In this document: one piece after another, positions 36,694-47,894 of the stretch
Layout: each line of letters opens with the position of its first letter
Numbering within the stretch: position 1 is the first letter of the stretch
From: Viscum album
Lineage: Eukaryota > Streptophyta > Magnoliopsida > Santalales > Viscaceae
NCBI GenBank assembly: GCA_963277665.1
Contig: CAUJRU010000138.1
Coordinates: 1,054,001 to 1,118,000, forward strand
Length of the DNA stretch: 64,000 nt
Direction of reading: 5' to 3'
Program-made: the position numbers and the translations under genes
Notes under the pieces: generated by a model
Seen by the model: the letters and a program-made list of their open reading frames with translations, nothing else
What the model was told of the DNA's origin: nothing
Database searches by the model: none

Positions 36694-39335
36694 TTTAACA
36701 GACCAAACAATAAAAAATGAAAATTATTGTATATCTAATTTAATGTAATATTATGTTAAAAAAGTTTGTAAAACATATACTATTCCTTAGTTCAATGATT
36801 CTGGATTTTCAAATTCCATTTAGAATTGTGACCGTTGCAAATATAGTTGTTGAATAGTGATCACAATACTGGAATAAATATAGTTCTTTAAAAAATCCAA
36901 TATACAAAGATAAAGGATGAAATGACCTCACATAGTATAATATCTATACACGAAGAACATTTTGACGAGATGAGAAAGGAGGTGGAATCATTAGAGATCA
37001 ATCTTGACTATGTTTAATATGATCTTCAACATGTTAAGCTCAAACGGAACTGCCTATGGGTGAAGTGGAATTTGATAGAGATTACCACTCGAAAGATGTT
37101 ATCCAAGCCACACCATGTGTCTGTCACCATCACACGCCATACCCTTCCATCATATGTGGGTGTTATAAGGGGTTATGTTACATGAAATTAGCACTATGAT
37201 TATGTGCACTATTTGTATTGAATAGAAAAATGAATATACATTCATTATATTGTTTCCACTTTTTAAATAGTTTTAAAGAAAAAATAGTATTTTTAATTAA
37301 TAATCAATAATGAAAGATGTTTTGATGAATTAGTGTATTATAGAATTAAATAATATTTCAGTAAAATATTATTAATAAATTATTTATTATTGACTATAAA
37401 TGAATGTTTAATTTTTATGAATACATTTGTAATTTTTATTAAGGAATAAAAACTGTTTTTGACAAAACCCATGAATTTGTGATATATGTAGTTTTTTATA
37501 ATAAAATAAAAAATTCAAATATTTATAAAATTATTTAGATAGAATGAATATAATTTCTGGAATTTGGACATTGAAATTATTCAATGGTGAAATTTTTATA
37601 ATTTTTTGAGATAGTTGAATTTTTTGGTAATAATAAAATATCATTTCAATATATAATTTGTTTTTGTGCATCTTAATGACCCAAAAGTGATGTAATAAAA
37701 TAAAATAAATGACAAGATAGGCCAATATACTTTTTTACATAAAAATATTTTTACTTCAGGTTTGTTTGATTTATTTGAAAATGCTTTTGTGGTCCCTCAA
37801 AGCATTATTAAATAACTTATCCTATTAAAATGTTTTCTGTGAAGTGTGACTCATCTCAACATAAGCTAGAATAATATTTTATGAATTTCCTACATAGGCA
37901 GTATAATATAATGTTTTCTAATACCCTTTTTCGATAACCATTGGCATAATCCACTTGTTGGTTTTTGGTTTTGATTTGTTTAATGTGTGGTGTCCAAAAC
38001 CTAAATAATAAATAATTCAATTTCTTTTCCAATATAAAACCTCCCAAGATCCCACATCCTTTTCACTAAAAACCTTTGTATATCGACCAACCCCTACCAT
38101 CCTCTCTCAATAATCACCCCAAGGCGCCCCAAGCTCCCATGAAACCTCTATCAAGCCCCTCCCCCAACCTTTGGGATCACACTTCCAAGTAACTGATTTC
38201 TTATGTTTTCTTATTGGTCCAATATTCTTTATGTTGTTATGAAATTTTAGTTTGAAATAAAAATGTTGGGGTATGCTTTTTCTCCTCCCCCATACATACT
38301 TATTTATGTTTTAGTTATGATAGACCCCTTTCTCTCCCATTAATGCCTCCCATGTACTCCTATTACCTTTCCCAAATTCAATAAGGGATTTCTCTCTCCT
38401 CATTTACATTCATGAACTTATTTTATTTTATAAATATAAATTATATTATATATGTTTGGACATGTATCAATATTAGCCCCATTACTGTCCATTCCATGTA
38501 CAGATGTTGAGACACCAATTTCTCTATAATCAACCATTTTTATTAATTCTTATGTAACATTGTTATGCTTCTGAAATTTTACTATGATTTTCCTAGACAA
38601 AGTCAATATTTCGTGAATACCATGAAAATTTCTCTATATAGGGTATTTAGATTTATGAAAAATTAATTTTTGATTATAGTGTGTAAATTATTAATTCCAA
38701 ATTCCTTTATACATTAACAAATGATGATTATTTATGAAACCATGTAATATGATCTATGTTGCACACTTATGCATGGAATGAAATGATTAAGAAGGGTGTG
38801 CCCAGATAGCACTCAAATTCATTTGGTAATGATTAGTACCATGATAATTCAATTGAAATGAGGGTTTAGTAATGATAATTCAAGTGCAATGAGGTTTTAC
38901 TCATGCTCTTTGTGAAATGAGCCTTGGATCATGTTAATATCATGATATCATATGTTGCCACATTTCCTTGTTATTATGATCTTTCTATATCATGACTTTA
39001 TGTTCATGATTCTCATATGATCTATTGATATGAATATTTCCTTAAATGTAATGTATTATTCTTGTTATTCCGTGTTTACTCACTTACTAGGTTTTATAAC
39101 TCACCCTTTTTATGCATTTCCTCGGGTTATCTCTTGCAATGTTAAGTACGATGGAATGTTCTTTTCCCTGAAAAAGATTTTTTGAATAAAGATGTATATT
39201 TAATGTTTTCTGTTGTCATGTAATCATCCTAATCCATAAGGACACTATAAATCAGTATCTTATATCAATTCTCAAGTGAATATTTTATGTAATAAATTAT
39301 GTTTTATGTGCGAAATAAAGTGCAGGGTTTTTATA
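36694..39335 (+). repeat. LTR E (last LTR of the array)
   Basis: Begins TTTAACAGACC, aligned with TGTAACGACC of LTR B, and ends GGGTTTTTATA. It keeps the U3 small frame (36922-37185), a single U3 repeat unit, a decayed TATA position (ACTAAAAACC near 38065) and a donor-like AAGTAACTGAT (38188-38198). Confidence 0.8.
36922..37185 (+). pseudogene. U3 small ORF of LTR E, divergent copy with one stop
   Basis: ATG to TGA over 264 bases, against 270 in LTR A. It reads MTSHSIISIHEEHFDEM, KEVESLEINLD, one TAA, then a Lys-rich stretch, LIEITTRKMLSKP and YVGVIRGYVT. It aligns with the intact product along its whole length. In the LIEITTR-ML and Y-GVIRGYV blocks nearly all base differences are at silent third positions (CTG/TTG, GAA/GAG, ACT/ACC, CGT/CGA, TTG/TTA, GTG/GTT, GGC/GGT, GTA/GTT). 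Confidence 0.6.
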
Positions 39336-39684
39336 TTTTCAGTATATATATTTCTGAATAGGTATAAGAAATAGTTAGATTTACCTGGTTAATCATGATC
39401 TCTAGAACACATGTTTATACATTAATTTAACCTCAGGAGATTAATATTCATCATACTATTTTCTAACATTATGATAATTTTTTGATTTCCAGTTGTTACA
39501 AAACATATTTATTTGGGAAAACAATGTATATCCCAATATCCCTTAGTTGAAAAAGGGGAAAATTCAATCTCAATGAATACTCAAAGATAATGTGTCATAA
39601 TTTAAACTAAAATTCAATTTTAGTCACATTATCCCCTTCTTGGAATTCTATGATGTTGCCCACCAATTTTGGTTGTTTCATACA
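39336..39684. other. Short spacer between two retrotransposons
   Basis: AT-rich, no gene or repeat recognised. Confidence 0.5.
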
Positions 39685-39689
39685 GACAC
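39685..39689. repeat. Left target-site duplication GACAC
   Basis: Exact match to 51095-51099, flanking the element at 39690-51094. Confidence 0.85.
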
Positions 39690-40515
39690 TATAAAGACTC
39701 TTAAAATTCAGGGGAAATTTTTTCTTAATTTTCATTGGGATTTTACATGAATGAAGCATCTGACGGCACCGGATTCCGAGGCCCGGTGTGCCCGGAATCA
39801 ATTTCCGAAGTTTAGCTCAGGTACGTTCAGTAAACGAACGAGCGGGTTTTCCTAACCTTTGAACCGGTACTCGAAATCGAAATTTGAGGGCACCGATGGA
39901 ATCGAAGCACCGATAATTTCTTAATAACACCTTTTCCGGAGTTGCGTTTGCTCTGGTGAGGTTATTAATTAAATGGGTTAACTAAAGAATAAAATAAAAT
40001 ATTGTGCTACAAATTTTATTTCTATTCCAGGTAGTTTAAACATATTCTTGGTGGTTGGAGTGGGACCCACTAATATCCTAATTCCACTAGGTAGGATATT
40101 AGGGAAGTAGGGCCCAAACGAGCCCCACCCCTTCAAATCCCTTTTAACCTCCCTCTCGTGCATTTAATATGTAACCCACCTCCACCCCTTTTAAATTCCA
40201 AGTCAACTATCTTAATTAATGAATTTAATTCTATTATTCAATTTAATAAATTCTTGAATTCATTTTGAATTTCGAATTGAATGTTGTCTTGTGTGTGTTA
40301 ATTAAATAAGACAAGTCTTATTTCATTAGGGGTTGCTTCGTTGTGTTGAGAGGGAGAGTTCCATGAAGAACATCATCTTCCTCCTTGAAGAATGCGGAGA
40401 ACGCACCGACACCGACGAAGAACACCGGCCTCCGATGAAGGATGATGAAGAACGCTAATTCCTCATAAATCGACGACGCAACACCGTGTACCGTGATACC
40501 GACGGTCCTCTTCTC

Positions 40516-40575
40516 CGCGACGCCGTGTACCGCGACGCCGTGTACCGCGATGATGTGTACCACGACGCCGACGAT
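40516..40575 (+). repeat. 15-base tandem repeat, four units
   Basis: CGCGACGCCGTGTAC twice, then CGCGATGATGTGTAC and CACGACGCCGACGAT. A decayed version lies near 48405-48465 in the other LTR. Confidence 0.8.
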
Positions 40576-41164
40576 CCTCCTTTCACGACGCCATCTTCCG
40601 CGACATCCTTTTCCTGAGACGAACCTTCGTTCGACAACACCTTGAGGTAGGGGTTTGATTTTGGTTCTTGAATATTCTCGATCGTCCAAACATCAATTTC
40701 TTAGCCGCTTGATATCAGATTAACGGGAGGGGGCCGGACTACGCGAACACGGCCGACCCTCCTCCCCCATTGATGATGTGTTTGTAACGGAACGAACAAA
40801 GGTAGCGTGGTGCAACGACAGCGTGCAGAAACAAAGAAGAAGTGTGGCGCCGTCGCGCCGCACCATTGAGGCCGAACAAAGGCGCGGTGCCATCGCGCCG
40901 CGCCGGAGAATCACGAAGAGGCCGCGGCCGGAGCAGTGTCGTGGCGGAGGGGCGCGGCGCCGTCGTGCCCCACCGGTCGGACAAGGCCGAAGCTCAAAGC
41001 CGCGACGGTGCAAGGCGGGGCGGCCGGAACCGCCGGTCACTGTCTTCTTAGAGGGGCGGGACCGCGGGGTCCCACGGCGGCAGCACCGGCCAGACCGGAC
41101 CACATTTCGGTAAAGAGTCATGGGTTCGTAACCCACAGATGTCAAAGGAGCATCCCCCACATGT

Positions 41165-41182
41165 GGGGGGGGGGGGGGGGGG
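41165..41182 (+). repeat. G18 run
   Basis: Eighteen G after CCCCCACATGT, so a C-run/G-run inverted pair flanks ACATGT. The other LTR has G14 at 49055-49068. Confidence 0.85.
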
Positions 41183-41870
41183 TCAATCAGGGGGCAGCGC
41201 ACCACCCCTTCCGCGGCGGCTCGGCCAGCACCGAGCTGGCCACACAAGGCTGTGCCCGCACCAGGTCGGTCCGGGCCCCAAACACCCCATAACCGGATAG
41301 GTTCGTTCTTTTGCACATATCAAGGGACACATACCTCCGATCGACACACCATAAGTTTTCATGCGATCCTTGTATTGAGGCGGTCGTTTCGGTATATTAA
41401 ACTCAAGGTTTCGGAGAAATTTGGGTATGGCCGGGTTGGTTCGAACATGAATCCAACTGAGCCCTCGGAGCGGAAACGCTTATAACATGAGCTCCGGACA
41501 TCCGATTGACGTGACATCGACATTGATGGATTCCACCTATTGAGACGGACCTTTTGGTTTACTCCGCTCGAGGTTTGGACGCAGTTGGAGTGTGGTCGGG
41601 TTGGTTTTGATTTAAAAACCCACTAGGCCCCTGAAACGAAAAAGCCAATAACTCTCAGAACGGGTCTCCGATTGACGCATCGTCTGTTACGTTGAGTTCC
41701 TCTTGTCAAGACCGAACTTTGAGATACATCAACTCCGGACTACGTTTCAGTTGATGTATCAACCCATTCTCTCATGGAGCAGACCCTCCCGGAATCGAGC
41801 ATGCTATGTGCGGGAACACAAGAGCTGGCTGCGACTGCGACGACGATGATGACTGCACTAAAATCCTCCG

Positions 41871-42104
41871 TGGGTTTGGCAGTGACGATGACTGCACTGA
41901 AATCCTCCATGGGTTTGGCAGTGATGACAACAGTACTGAAATAATCCATGGGTTCGGCAGTGATGAAGACTATACTGAAATCCTCCGTGTGTTCGACGAC
42001 GATAAAGACTGCCCTGAAATCCTCTGTGGGTTCGGCAGTGATGATGACTGTACTGAAATCCCTTGTGGGTTCGATGGCGATGACTACTGTTCTTGTATCC
42101 TATG
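41871..42104 (+). repeat. 39-base tandem repeat, six units, in 5' LTR
   Basis: Units begin TGGGTT(C/T)GGCAGTGATG and end CTGAAATCCTCC. Starts are 41871, 41910, 41949, 41988, 42027 and 42066. As 39 is divisible by three, frames stay in register: one frame reads GFGSDDDCTEILR-like 13-residue units, and other frames are open too. Degenerate shorter units with TATCCTATGTGGGT continue to about 42230. Confidence 0.92.
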
Positions 42105-42440
42105 TGGGTATTGCAGTGTTTGACTTTGTTCTTGCTATCCTATGTGGGTCTGGAAAAGTAGCTGGTGTGTATCCTATGTGGGTCCGACAGCTTAGATGGT
42201 TTAGTATCCTATGTGGGTCCCACCATAGATGAATCAGTGGCAACATCTGATCATCTCTATCACCTTCCAAAGAAGTATACCCATGTGAGCTGAGTCTTGA
42301 CTTTCAATCAATATCTTCGATATTATTGACTTGCTTTCCTATGTGGTTTGGGTTGTGTTATCCTGTGTGGATTGGGTTGTACTCATATGTGGATGTGATC
42401 GAACTTGGGCTCAGATGTTGGAGACGAACGGGAATTGATG

Positions 42441-42472
42441 ACTTAGGTATATGTATGCGCATATACCTAAGT
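42441..42472 (+). promoter_or_regulatory. 13-bp perfect inverted repeat (hairpin) in 5' LTR
   Basis: ACTTAGGTATATG, loop TATGCG, CATATACCTAAGT. Retained with 12-bp arms at 50469-50500. Could be a protein-binding palindrome or an RNA hairpin. Confidence 0.75.
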
Positions 42473-43069
42473 ATTGTTGGTTGTTACTTCATAAATGTAT
42501 AATTCCTTTGTGGATTATCTTTTGAGGATTCTCGAAGACCTTCAGGGGTCTCAGGGTCCCTACTGAGTGGCGTATACTCACCCATGCATGGGCTATGCCC
42601 GCACTACGTTGCATTGGTTGGTGATGACATACAACGCTAATCGTGGTTGTGGCTTGTGGAGCAAGTCGGTAACTGGAGGTGGACCACCAGACGGGACATA
42701 CATGGAGCGGGCGGCTAGACCCGAGGAGCTGAGGAGGCTATCTATACCCACCCTTCAGGTGGGACTTCCAGTGGACGACACAGCATTGCTGCTTTACTTT
42801 TAGTTGATGTACCTTCGTTCTAGTTGTACTTTACTTTCATTTTGGGTTTGTATTCTGGCCCACATAATTTTTCGCACTACTATTGTACCCAGTTTTACTT
42901 AGTGATTACTTATGCTTGCTTACTCTTTGGAATTTGTTTACTTTATAAAGGAAATTACTTCCCCTTTTTGTCGGGATTTACGCCTTGGTGCTAGTCTCCA
43001 GCCCCAAGCCTTTGGGAGGCAGTTATGGCGTAGTCACGACACAGGTCCTGAGGACGGGTCGTGACAAAT

Positions 43070-43080
43070 TTGTATCATAG
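43070..43080 (+). other. Primer binding site (tRNA-iMet type)
   Basis: TTGTATCATAG, two mismatches from TGGTATCAGAG, four bases after the LTR end. Confidence 0.8.
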
Positions 43081-43350
43081 GTGTTTGGTTCTACCGCAGA
43101 ACTTAGGACTCTGATATTTCTTATATGTGAAGCAATAGTGTTAAGGGTATTGAGTGTGGTTATCAGTCCAGGGAGTCCAGTGTTGGTGCAGCGGCCGACA
43201 TATCTGAACACCAGGACCCTGACTTCTGATTTCCAACTCAATGCACTAAAATATTGATTTCTTGTGTGTTTCAAAAGTTTTCTTTGTGATTACTTTCTGT
43301 TAGCTCACCAGGTATACTGTTTGACTCTGGAGAACCTGTTTCTTTTCCGG

Positions 43351-44452
43351 ATGGCCCCACAATGTCATCCATATAGGGTTCTGAGCTTTGTATGAGACGA
43401 AAACCCACCGAGCGACGAGGCCTCGGTGAAGGGTCCTTTTTCAGCGGAGGCACTGGCGGTACATCTACCCGCCGAGCCACCGATGCCACCATCCCCAGCC
43501 GCTGAGAGTGCACGTCTCCTTAGTGCACTGCACGAGTTTCAGCATCAGAGACCGCCCAGATTCCGCGGGTAGACAGACCCTCAGGTAGCCGAGGATTGGT
43601 TGGAGGCGGTTGTGAGAGTTTTCAGGTTAGTGGGGACACCAACTGACCTCATGGTGATCCTCGCAGCAAGCCTCCTACACGCGGCAGCTGGAAGATGGTG
43701 GAGCATGATGCTCTAGTTGCACGACGATGCATCTCTCTTATATATGGACATTGAGAGCCTCTTCTGCTCGGAGATCATCCCAACCACCCTCCATGCAGTG
43801 CGCATCCAGAAGCTTCTACAACTACGGCATGGAAACATTACGGTCTCCCAGTACCCAGTGAGATTTACCAATCTCTCGCGCTATTCGATGGACATGGTAT
43901 GGGAACCATTCCTCCAGGCATGGACCTTTGAGCAGGGTCATAGGAATGATATCAGGGCATTGATGATCTCCCTCATCATTACGACATAGGCAGGAGTACT
44001 GGAGAGAGCTCTTCTTATAGAGAGATCTCTTCATGAGCCTACGCTACAACGAGACCTACCAGAGGGTGGAACATAGCAGAGTCATCTGCTGTTGGCAGTC
44101 GACGGATGACACAGGGGTCTAGGCGTATAGGAAAATCAGGCGGACGTCCTCAGGACACTGGCTCAGTGGTGCGGGGCACACAGCGCAGAGCCAGCCTTCT
44201 GAGGAGAAGACAGTTCTATGCATGCGGCGGGCATGGCCACATAACTCGTGACTGCCCGACCCGTCGTGCAGAGGAGCAGCAGACGGTTGAGGGGACACCC
44301 AGGCAGAGTCAGAGAGTCGACCGTGGCTGTCCGCTGAGAGGAGGCGGACGAGGCATGGGAGCTGGCCGAGCAGCAGGTGGTGGGAGACGCTTTGAGGCTT
44401 TACCACCACCACCACCAGGAGGTCCACACCGACCACAAGGAGCTTTCGGCTA
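43351..44452 (+). pseudogene. Gag of the GC-rich chromovirus (frameshifted, stops)
   Basis: ATG at 43351 opens a frame reading MAPQCHPYRVLSF and then a stop. The frame continues with a Pro/Ala-rich region, RPPRFRG and DPQVAEDWLEAV (start of the capsid domain), then AAAGRWW and SQYPVRFTNLSRY up to 43989. A frameshift moves the reading to 44106-44453, which holds the zinc knuckle FYACGGHGHITRDCP, where the first Cys is Phe, and a Gly/Arg-rich tail with a Pro run. Gag would package the RNA. Four or more stops make it inactive. Confidence 0.88.
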
Positions 44453-44479
44453 GAGACATGCTCAACTTCAGGCAGTAGA

Positions 44480-44830
44480 GGCCTACAACCACGGCGGGCT
44501 AGAGATGATTCGATATACTATCAGTGTCTAATCCACCCTTGTTGCAGTTCATATAGACATAGGAGCGAGTCATTATTTTATTGTCGCTGACTTGTTCGGA
44601 GCTCGGAGATTCCGACAGACCTGTTGGCTCGATCCTTATGGCTAGAGACTCATACGAGAGCAGACTCGATGATTACGCAGCGGTGCCAGCAATGTGAGTT
44701 TACTTTAGGAGGCGAGAACTTCAGATGGTATATTCTTCTAGCAGCGTCGAGGCCTTACAATGTCATCTTGGGCATGGATTTGTTATCTATAGTCATTGCT
44801 CATATCGACTGTATTAGGTGCACGGTGTAG
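44480..44830 (+). pseudogene. Aspartic protease of the GC-rich chromovirus
   Basis: VHIDIGASHYFIVADLF at about 44550-44600 is the active-site region; the usual DSGAS or DTGAS is DIGAS here, so the Ser/Thr is lost. The second half at 44624-44830 reads YNVILGMDLLS and IDCIRCTV, matching the ILGMDWL region. A frameshift lies between the two parts. Confidence 0.88.
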
Positions 44831-44979
44831 TGTGTACGCCCCGACGGGAGCAGGTTCACCTTCACTGGCGAGAAGGGAGCCTTTCTAGCGCAGGATGGAC
44901 TCACGCAGAGGATAGTTCATCCCATCACTCATCAGTTGACTAGGCTCATCCTAGGAGAAATTTACGTGTAGAGTCTGAG

Positions 44980-46512
44980 TTTTCCAGTAGTGGTGGATCG
45001 TTATGTCGACATTTTTCCTGATGACATTCCAGGACTACCTTCTCGTAGAGAGGTAGACTTTTATATTGACATGTACCCCGGGACAGCCCTAATATCCACT
45101 CCAACATATCGGATGGCTCCCACAGAGCTTCGAGAGCTACGGGTACAGCTGGAGGACTTCCAGGGCAAGGGAATCATCTGACCCAGTGTTTCACCCTGGC
45201 CTTCCCCGATATTGTTCGCCCAGAAGGCGGACGGGAGCATGCGACTGTGTGTCGACAATTGTCACCTGAACCAGGTGACTGTGAGGAACAAGTATCCTCT
45301 ACCAAGGATTGACGAACTCTTCGATCAGCTCACAGGTGCACGGTGGTTCTCGAAGATAGACCTCAGGTCAGGACATCATCAGCTCAGAGTTTGAGGTGAG
45401 GACGTGCAATAGAAGACCTTCAGATGTCGGTATGGCCACTATGAGTTCTTGGTTATGCCTTTCAGCATAACCAACGTTCCAGTAGTGTTCATGGGTCTCA
45501 TGAACATGATATTTCAGCCATACCTCGATCGATTTGTCGTGGTATTCATCGACGATATTTTGATATACTCAACCACTGAGGAGGAGAACGCCTACCACTT
45601 GGGGGTTGTACTAGACACACTCCATGAGAACCAGATTTATGGTAAGCTCTCGATGTGTCAGTTCTGGTTATGTGAGGTCCACTTCTTTGGACACTTCATC
45701 TCTGAGGCAGGAGTTGTGGTGGATCCTGTGATGATCGAGGTAGTGCTAGCTTGGGAGCCACACAGGACCGTGACAGAGGTGCGGAGATTCTTGGGATTAT
45801 CTGGGTACTACCGGTGATTTGTTCAAGACTTTTCCAGAGTTGCAGAACCACTATCAGATTGACGAAGAATGGGAAAGCCTTCATGTGGTCAGACAACTAT
45901 CAGCAGAACATCCAGGTGATGAGACAGAGATTGATCAACGCACCTATCTTGAGGCTACCAGAGGAGGGAGTAGGGTACGTATTCTACTACAATGCATCAT
46001 GGACCTGACTCAAATGTTTCCTGCTGTAGGAGTGGGATGTGATTGCCTATGGATCATGTTAGTTGAGGCAGCATGAGTAGAAATGCACTACCCTTGACAT
46101 GGAGTTAGTAGCAGTGGTCTTTGCTATGAAGATATGGCGACATTACCTGATGGGTGAGCTCTTTATAGTCTACTATGACCACCAGAGTCTCAGGTACATC
46201 TTCTCGCAGAAGGACCTGAATCTGAGACAGCGGCGATGGTTCGAGTTCAACCAGGACTATGAATTTGTGATAGTCTATACTTCTGTAAAGGGGAACGTAG
46301 TAGCCGATGCCTTCAACAGGAGGATGGGCATTCAGCTACTCCAGGAGGTGATAGAGCATCTAGCCACTTTTCAGATATCCTTCGTAGATAGAGATGGAGT
46401 AGCCTTTCTTAAATCACTAACAGTTAATCCTCCACTTCATCAGAGGATCAGAGAGGCACAACGTGGGGACGTTGACTGTGAGATGCGGTGTGCACAGATA
46501 TCCTCAGAATAG
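44980..46512 (+). pseudogene. Reverse transcriptase and RNase H of the GC-rich chromovirus
   Basis: One frame runs 44990-45817 with stops at about 45181, 45394 and 45410. Motifs: [76 protein letters not shown] (both Asp kept) and [12 protein letters not shown]. After a stop and a frameshift near 45840 the next frame gives LTKNGKAFMWSDNYQ and, from 46080, KCTTLDMELVAVVFAMKIW, RYIFSQKDLNLRQRRW and VVADAFNRR. At least two stops replace an expected Arg (CGA to TGA). Confidence 0.93.
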
Positions 46513-47894
46513 GCACCTGATGGATTCTCTGAGGGGGGAGATTACATCATCTTTTTCAGAGGACGTACCCTGGTACCAGCTGCGTTACAGGAGGAGGTGC
46601 TGAGGGAGTTTCACACTTCCCCTTTAGCAGTACTTCCAGGAGTGGTGAAGAGATACCAGGATCTTAGACGTCAACACTGGTGTCCAGGTATGAAGAAGGA
46701 TGTAGCTGAGTTCGTTTCTCAATGTCTCATCTATCAGTAGGTGAAGGCAGCGCACCAGGTACCAGCAGGCTTGGTGCAGCCTTTGGAGGTCCCGGAGTGG
46801 AAGTGGGATGATATATCTATGGATTTCGTGACTGGACTTCCACGTACTTCTAGAGGTCACAACTCCATTTGGGTGATTGTCGAACGACTCACCAAGTAGG
46901 CTCACTTATTACCCATCAGAGAGCAGGGCTCAGTGGAGAGTTTGGGACACCTCTACATTCAGGAGATCGTACGGCTTCATGGTGTTCCATCATCTATCAT
47001 CTCTTATCGAGATGCTCGCTTTACTTCCAGTCTTTGGAAGGGGTTGTAGGAGGCATTCAGGATGTAGCTACATCTGAGCACCGCCTTTCACCCTCAGACG
47101 GATGGTCAAACGGAGAGGACCATTCAGACTCTCGAGGACATGCTCAGTGCATGTGTCCTCGACATTGGTGGTGGCTGGGAGGACCACCTACCCTTGCTGG
47201 AGTTCGCTTACAAAAACGGCTACCACTCCACCATCGGGATGACACCATTTGAGGCATTGTACGACCGACCTTGCAGATCACATCTATGCTGGACAGACCC
47301 TGGGTAGTCAGCAGTTGTGGGACCGAAGATGGTCCAGGCCACGACAGAGTGGTCCAGGTCATCCAAGAGAGGATGAGGACAACTCAGAGCCGACAGAAGT
47401 CTTATGCTAATAGGAGCCGGAGGCCACTAGATTCCAAGGATGGAGACCGCGTCTCCTTTCATGTCTCACCTCGACGTGGATTACAGAGATTTGGCCGGGG
47501 CAAAAAGTTATATCCGCGCTTCATTGTACCATTCCAGGTCCTCAACAGGATAGACGAAGTGGTTTATCGCCCAGCTCTACCACCTCAGTTGCACCGAGTG
47601 CATGACGTCTTCCACGTATCTCAGCTGAGGAGATACGTGCATGACCCGATGCATATCATCGACCATTGGGAGTTGGACATTGACGATGGGGAGACTTTTG
47701 CGGAAGTCCTAGTGGAGATCAAGGATCGAAAGGAGCGGGTCCTACGTGGGCGGTCGATTCCTCTAGTGCGCATCATATGGAATCATGGAAACCCCCAGGA
47801 GAGCACATGGGAGTGGGAGGCTCAGATGCGTGCTCAGTACCCACATTTGATCCCCTACTTTATGATGTATCCTTATCAGGATGTAATTCTCTGA
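46513..47894 (+). pseudogene. Integrase and chromodomain-like tail of the GC-rich chromovirus
   Basis: Zinc-binding part: FHTSPLAVLPG (second His is Leu), YQDLRRQHWCPGM and FVSQCLIYQ. Catalytic core: [13 protein letters not shown] (Asp), [12 protein letters not shown] (Asp) and [18 protein letters not shown] (Glu), so all three DDE residues can be seen although stops interrupt the frame. After a frameshift, 47271-47894 is open for 207 codons: YANRSRRPLD, DRVSFHVSPRRGLQRF, VYRPALPPQLHRVHDVFHVS, then RKERVLRGRSIPLVRIIW and ESTWEWEAQMRAQYPHL. That tail is the Tekay/Del-type chromodomain, thought to steer insertion into heterochromatin. Confidence 0.92.

Larger units (their letters stand above)
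21794..39335 (+). mobile_element. Array of two Ty3/gypsy copies sharing LTRs (LTR-internal-LTR-internal-LTR)
   Basis: LTRs lie at 21794-24007, 31138-31648 (truncated) and 36694-39335. Two full-length but decayed internal regions (24008-31137 and 31649-36693) each run leader, gag, protease region, reverse transcriptase, RNase H, integrase and C-terminal tail. The copies are readily alignable but clearly diverged. No matching target duplication is seen (CCAAT before, TTTTC after). Confidence 0.8.
39690..43066 (+). repeat. 5' LTR of the GC-rich chromovirus
   Basis: Starts TATAAAGAC and ends GGGTCGTGACA (TA...CA termini). It contains a GC-rich part (about 40320-41300) with a 15-base tandem repeat, an 18-base G run, a 39-base tandem repeat (41871-42104) and a 13-bp hairpin (42441-42472). 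A segment of about 335 bases (about 40090-40415) is missing from the other LTR. Confidence 0.92.

Noticed and set aside
40720..41316. Long minus-strand frame of 198 codons in the GC-rich LTR block
   Set aside because: Several overlapping frames are open on both strands because of composition; the product is low-complexity and not kept as one frame in the other LTR.
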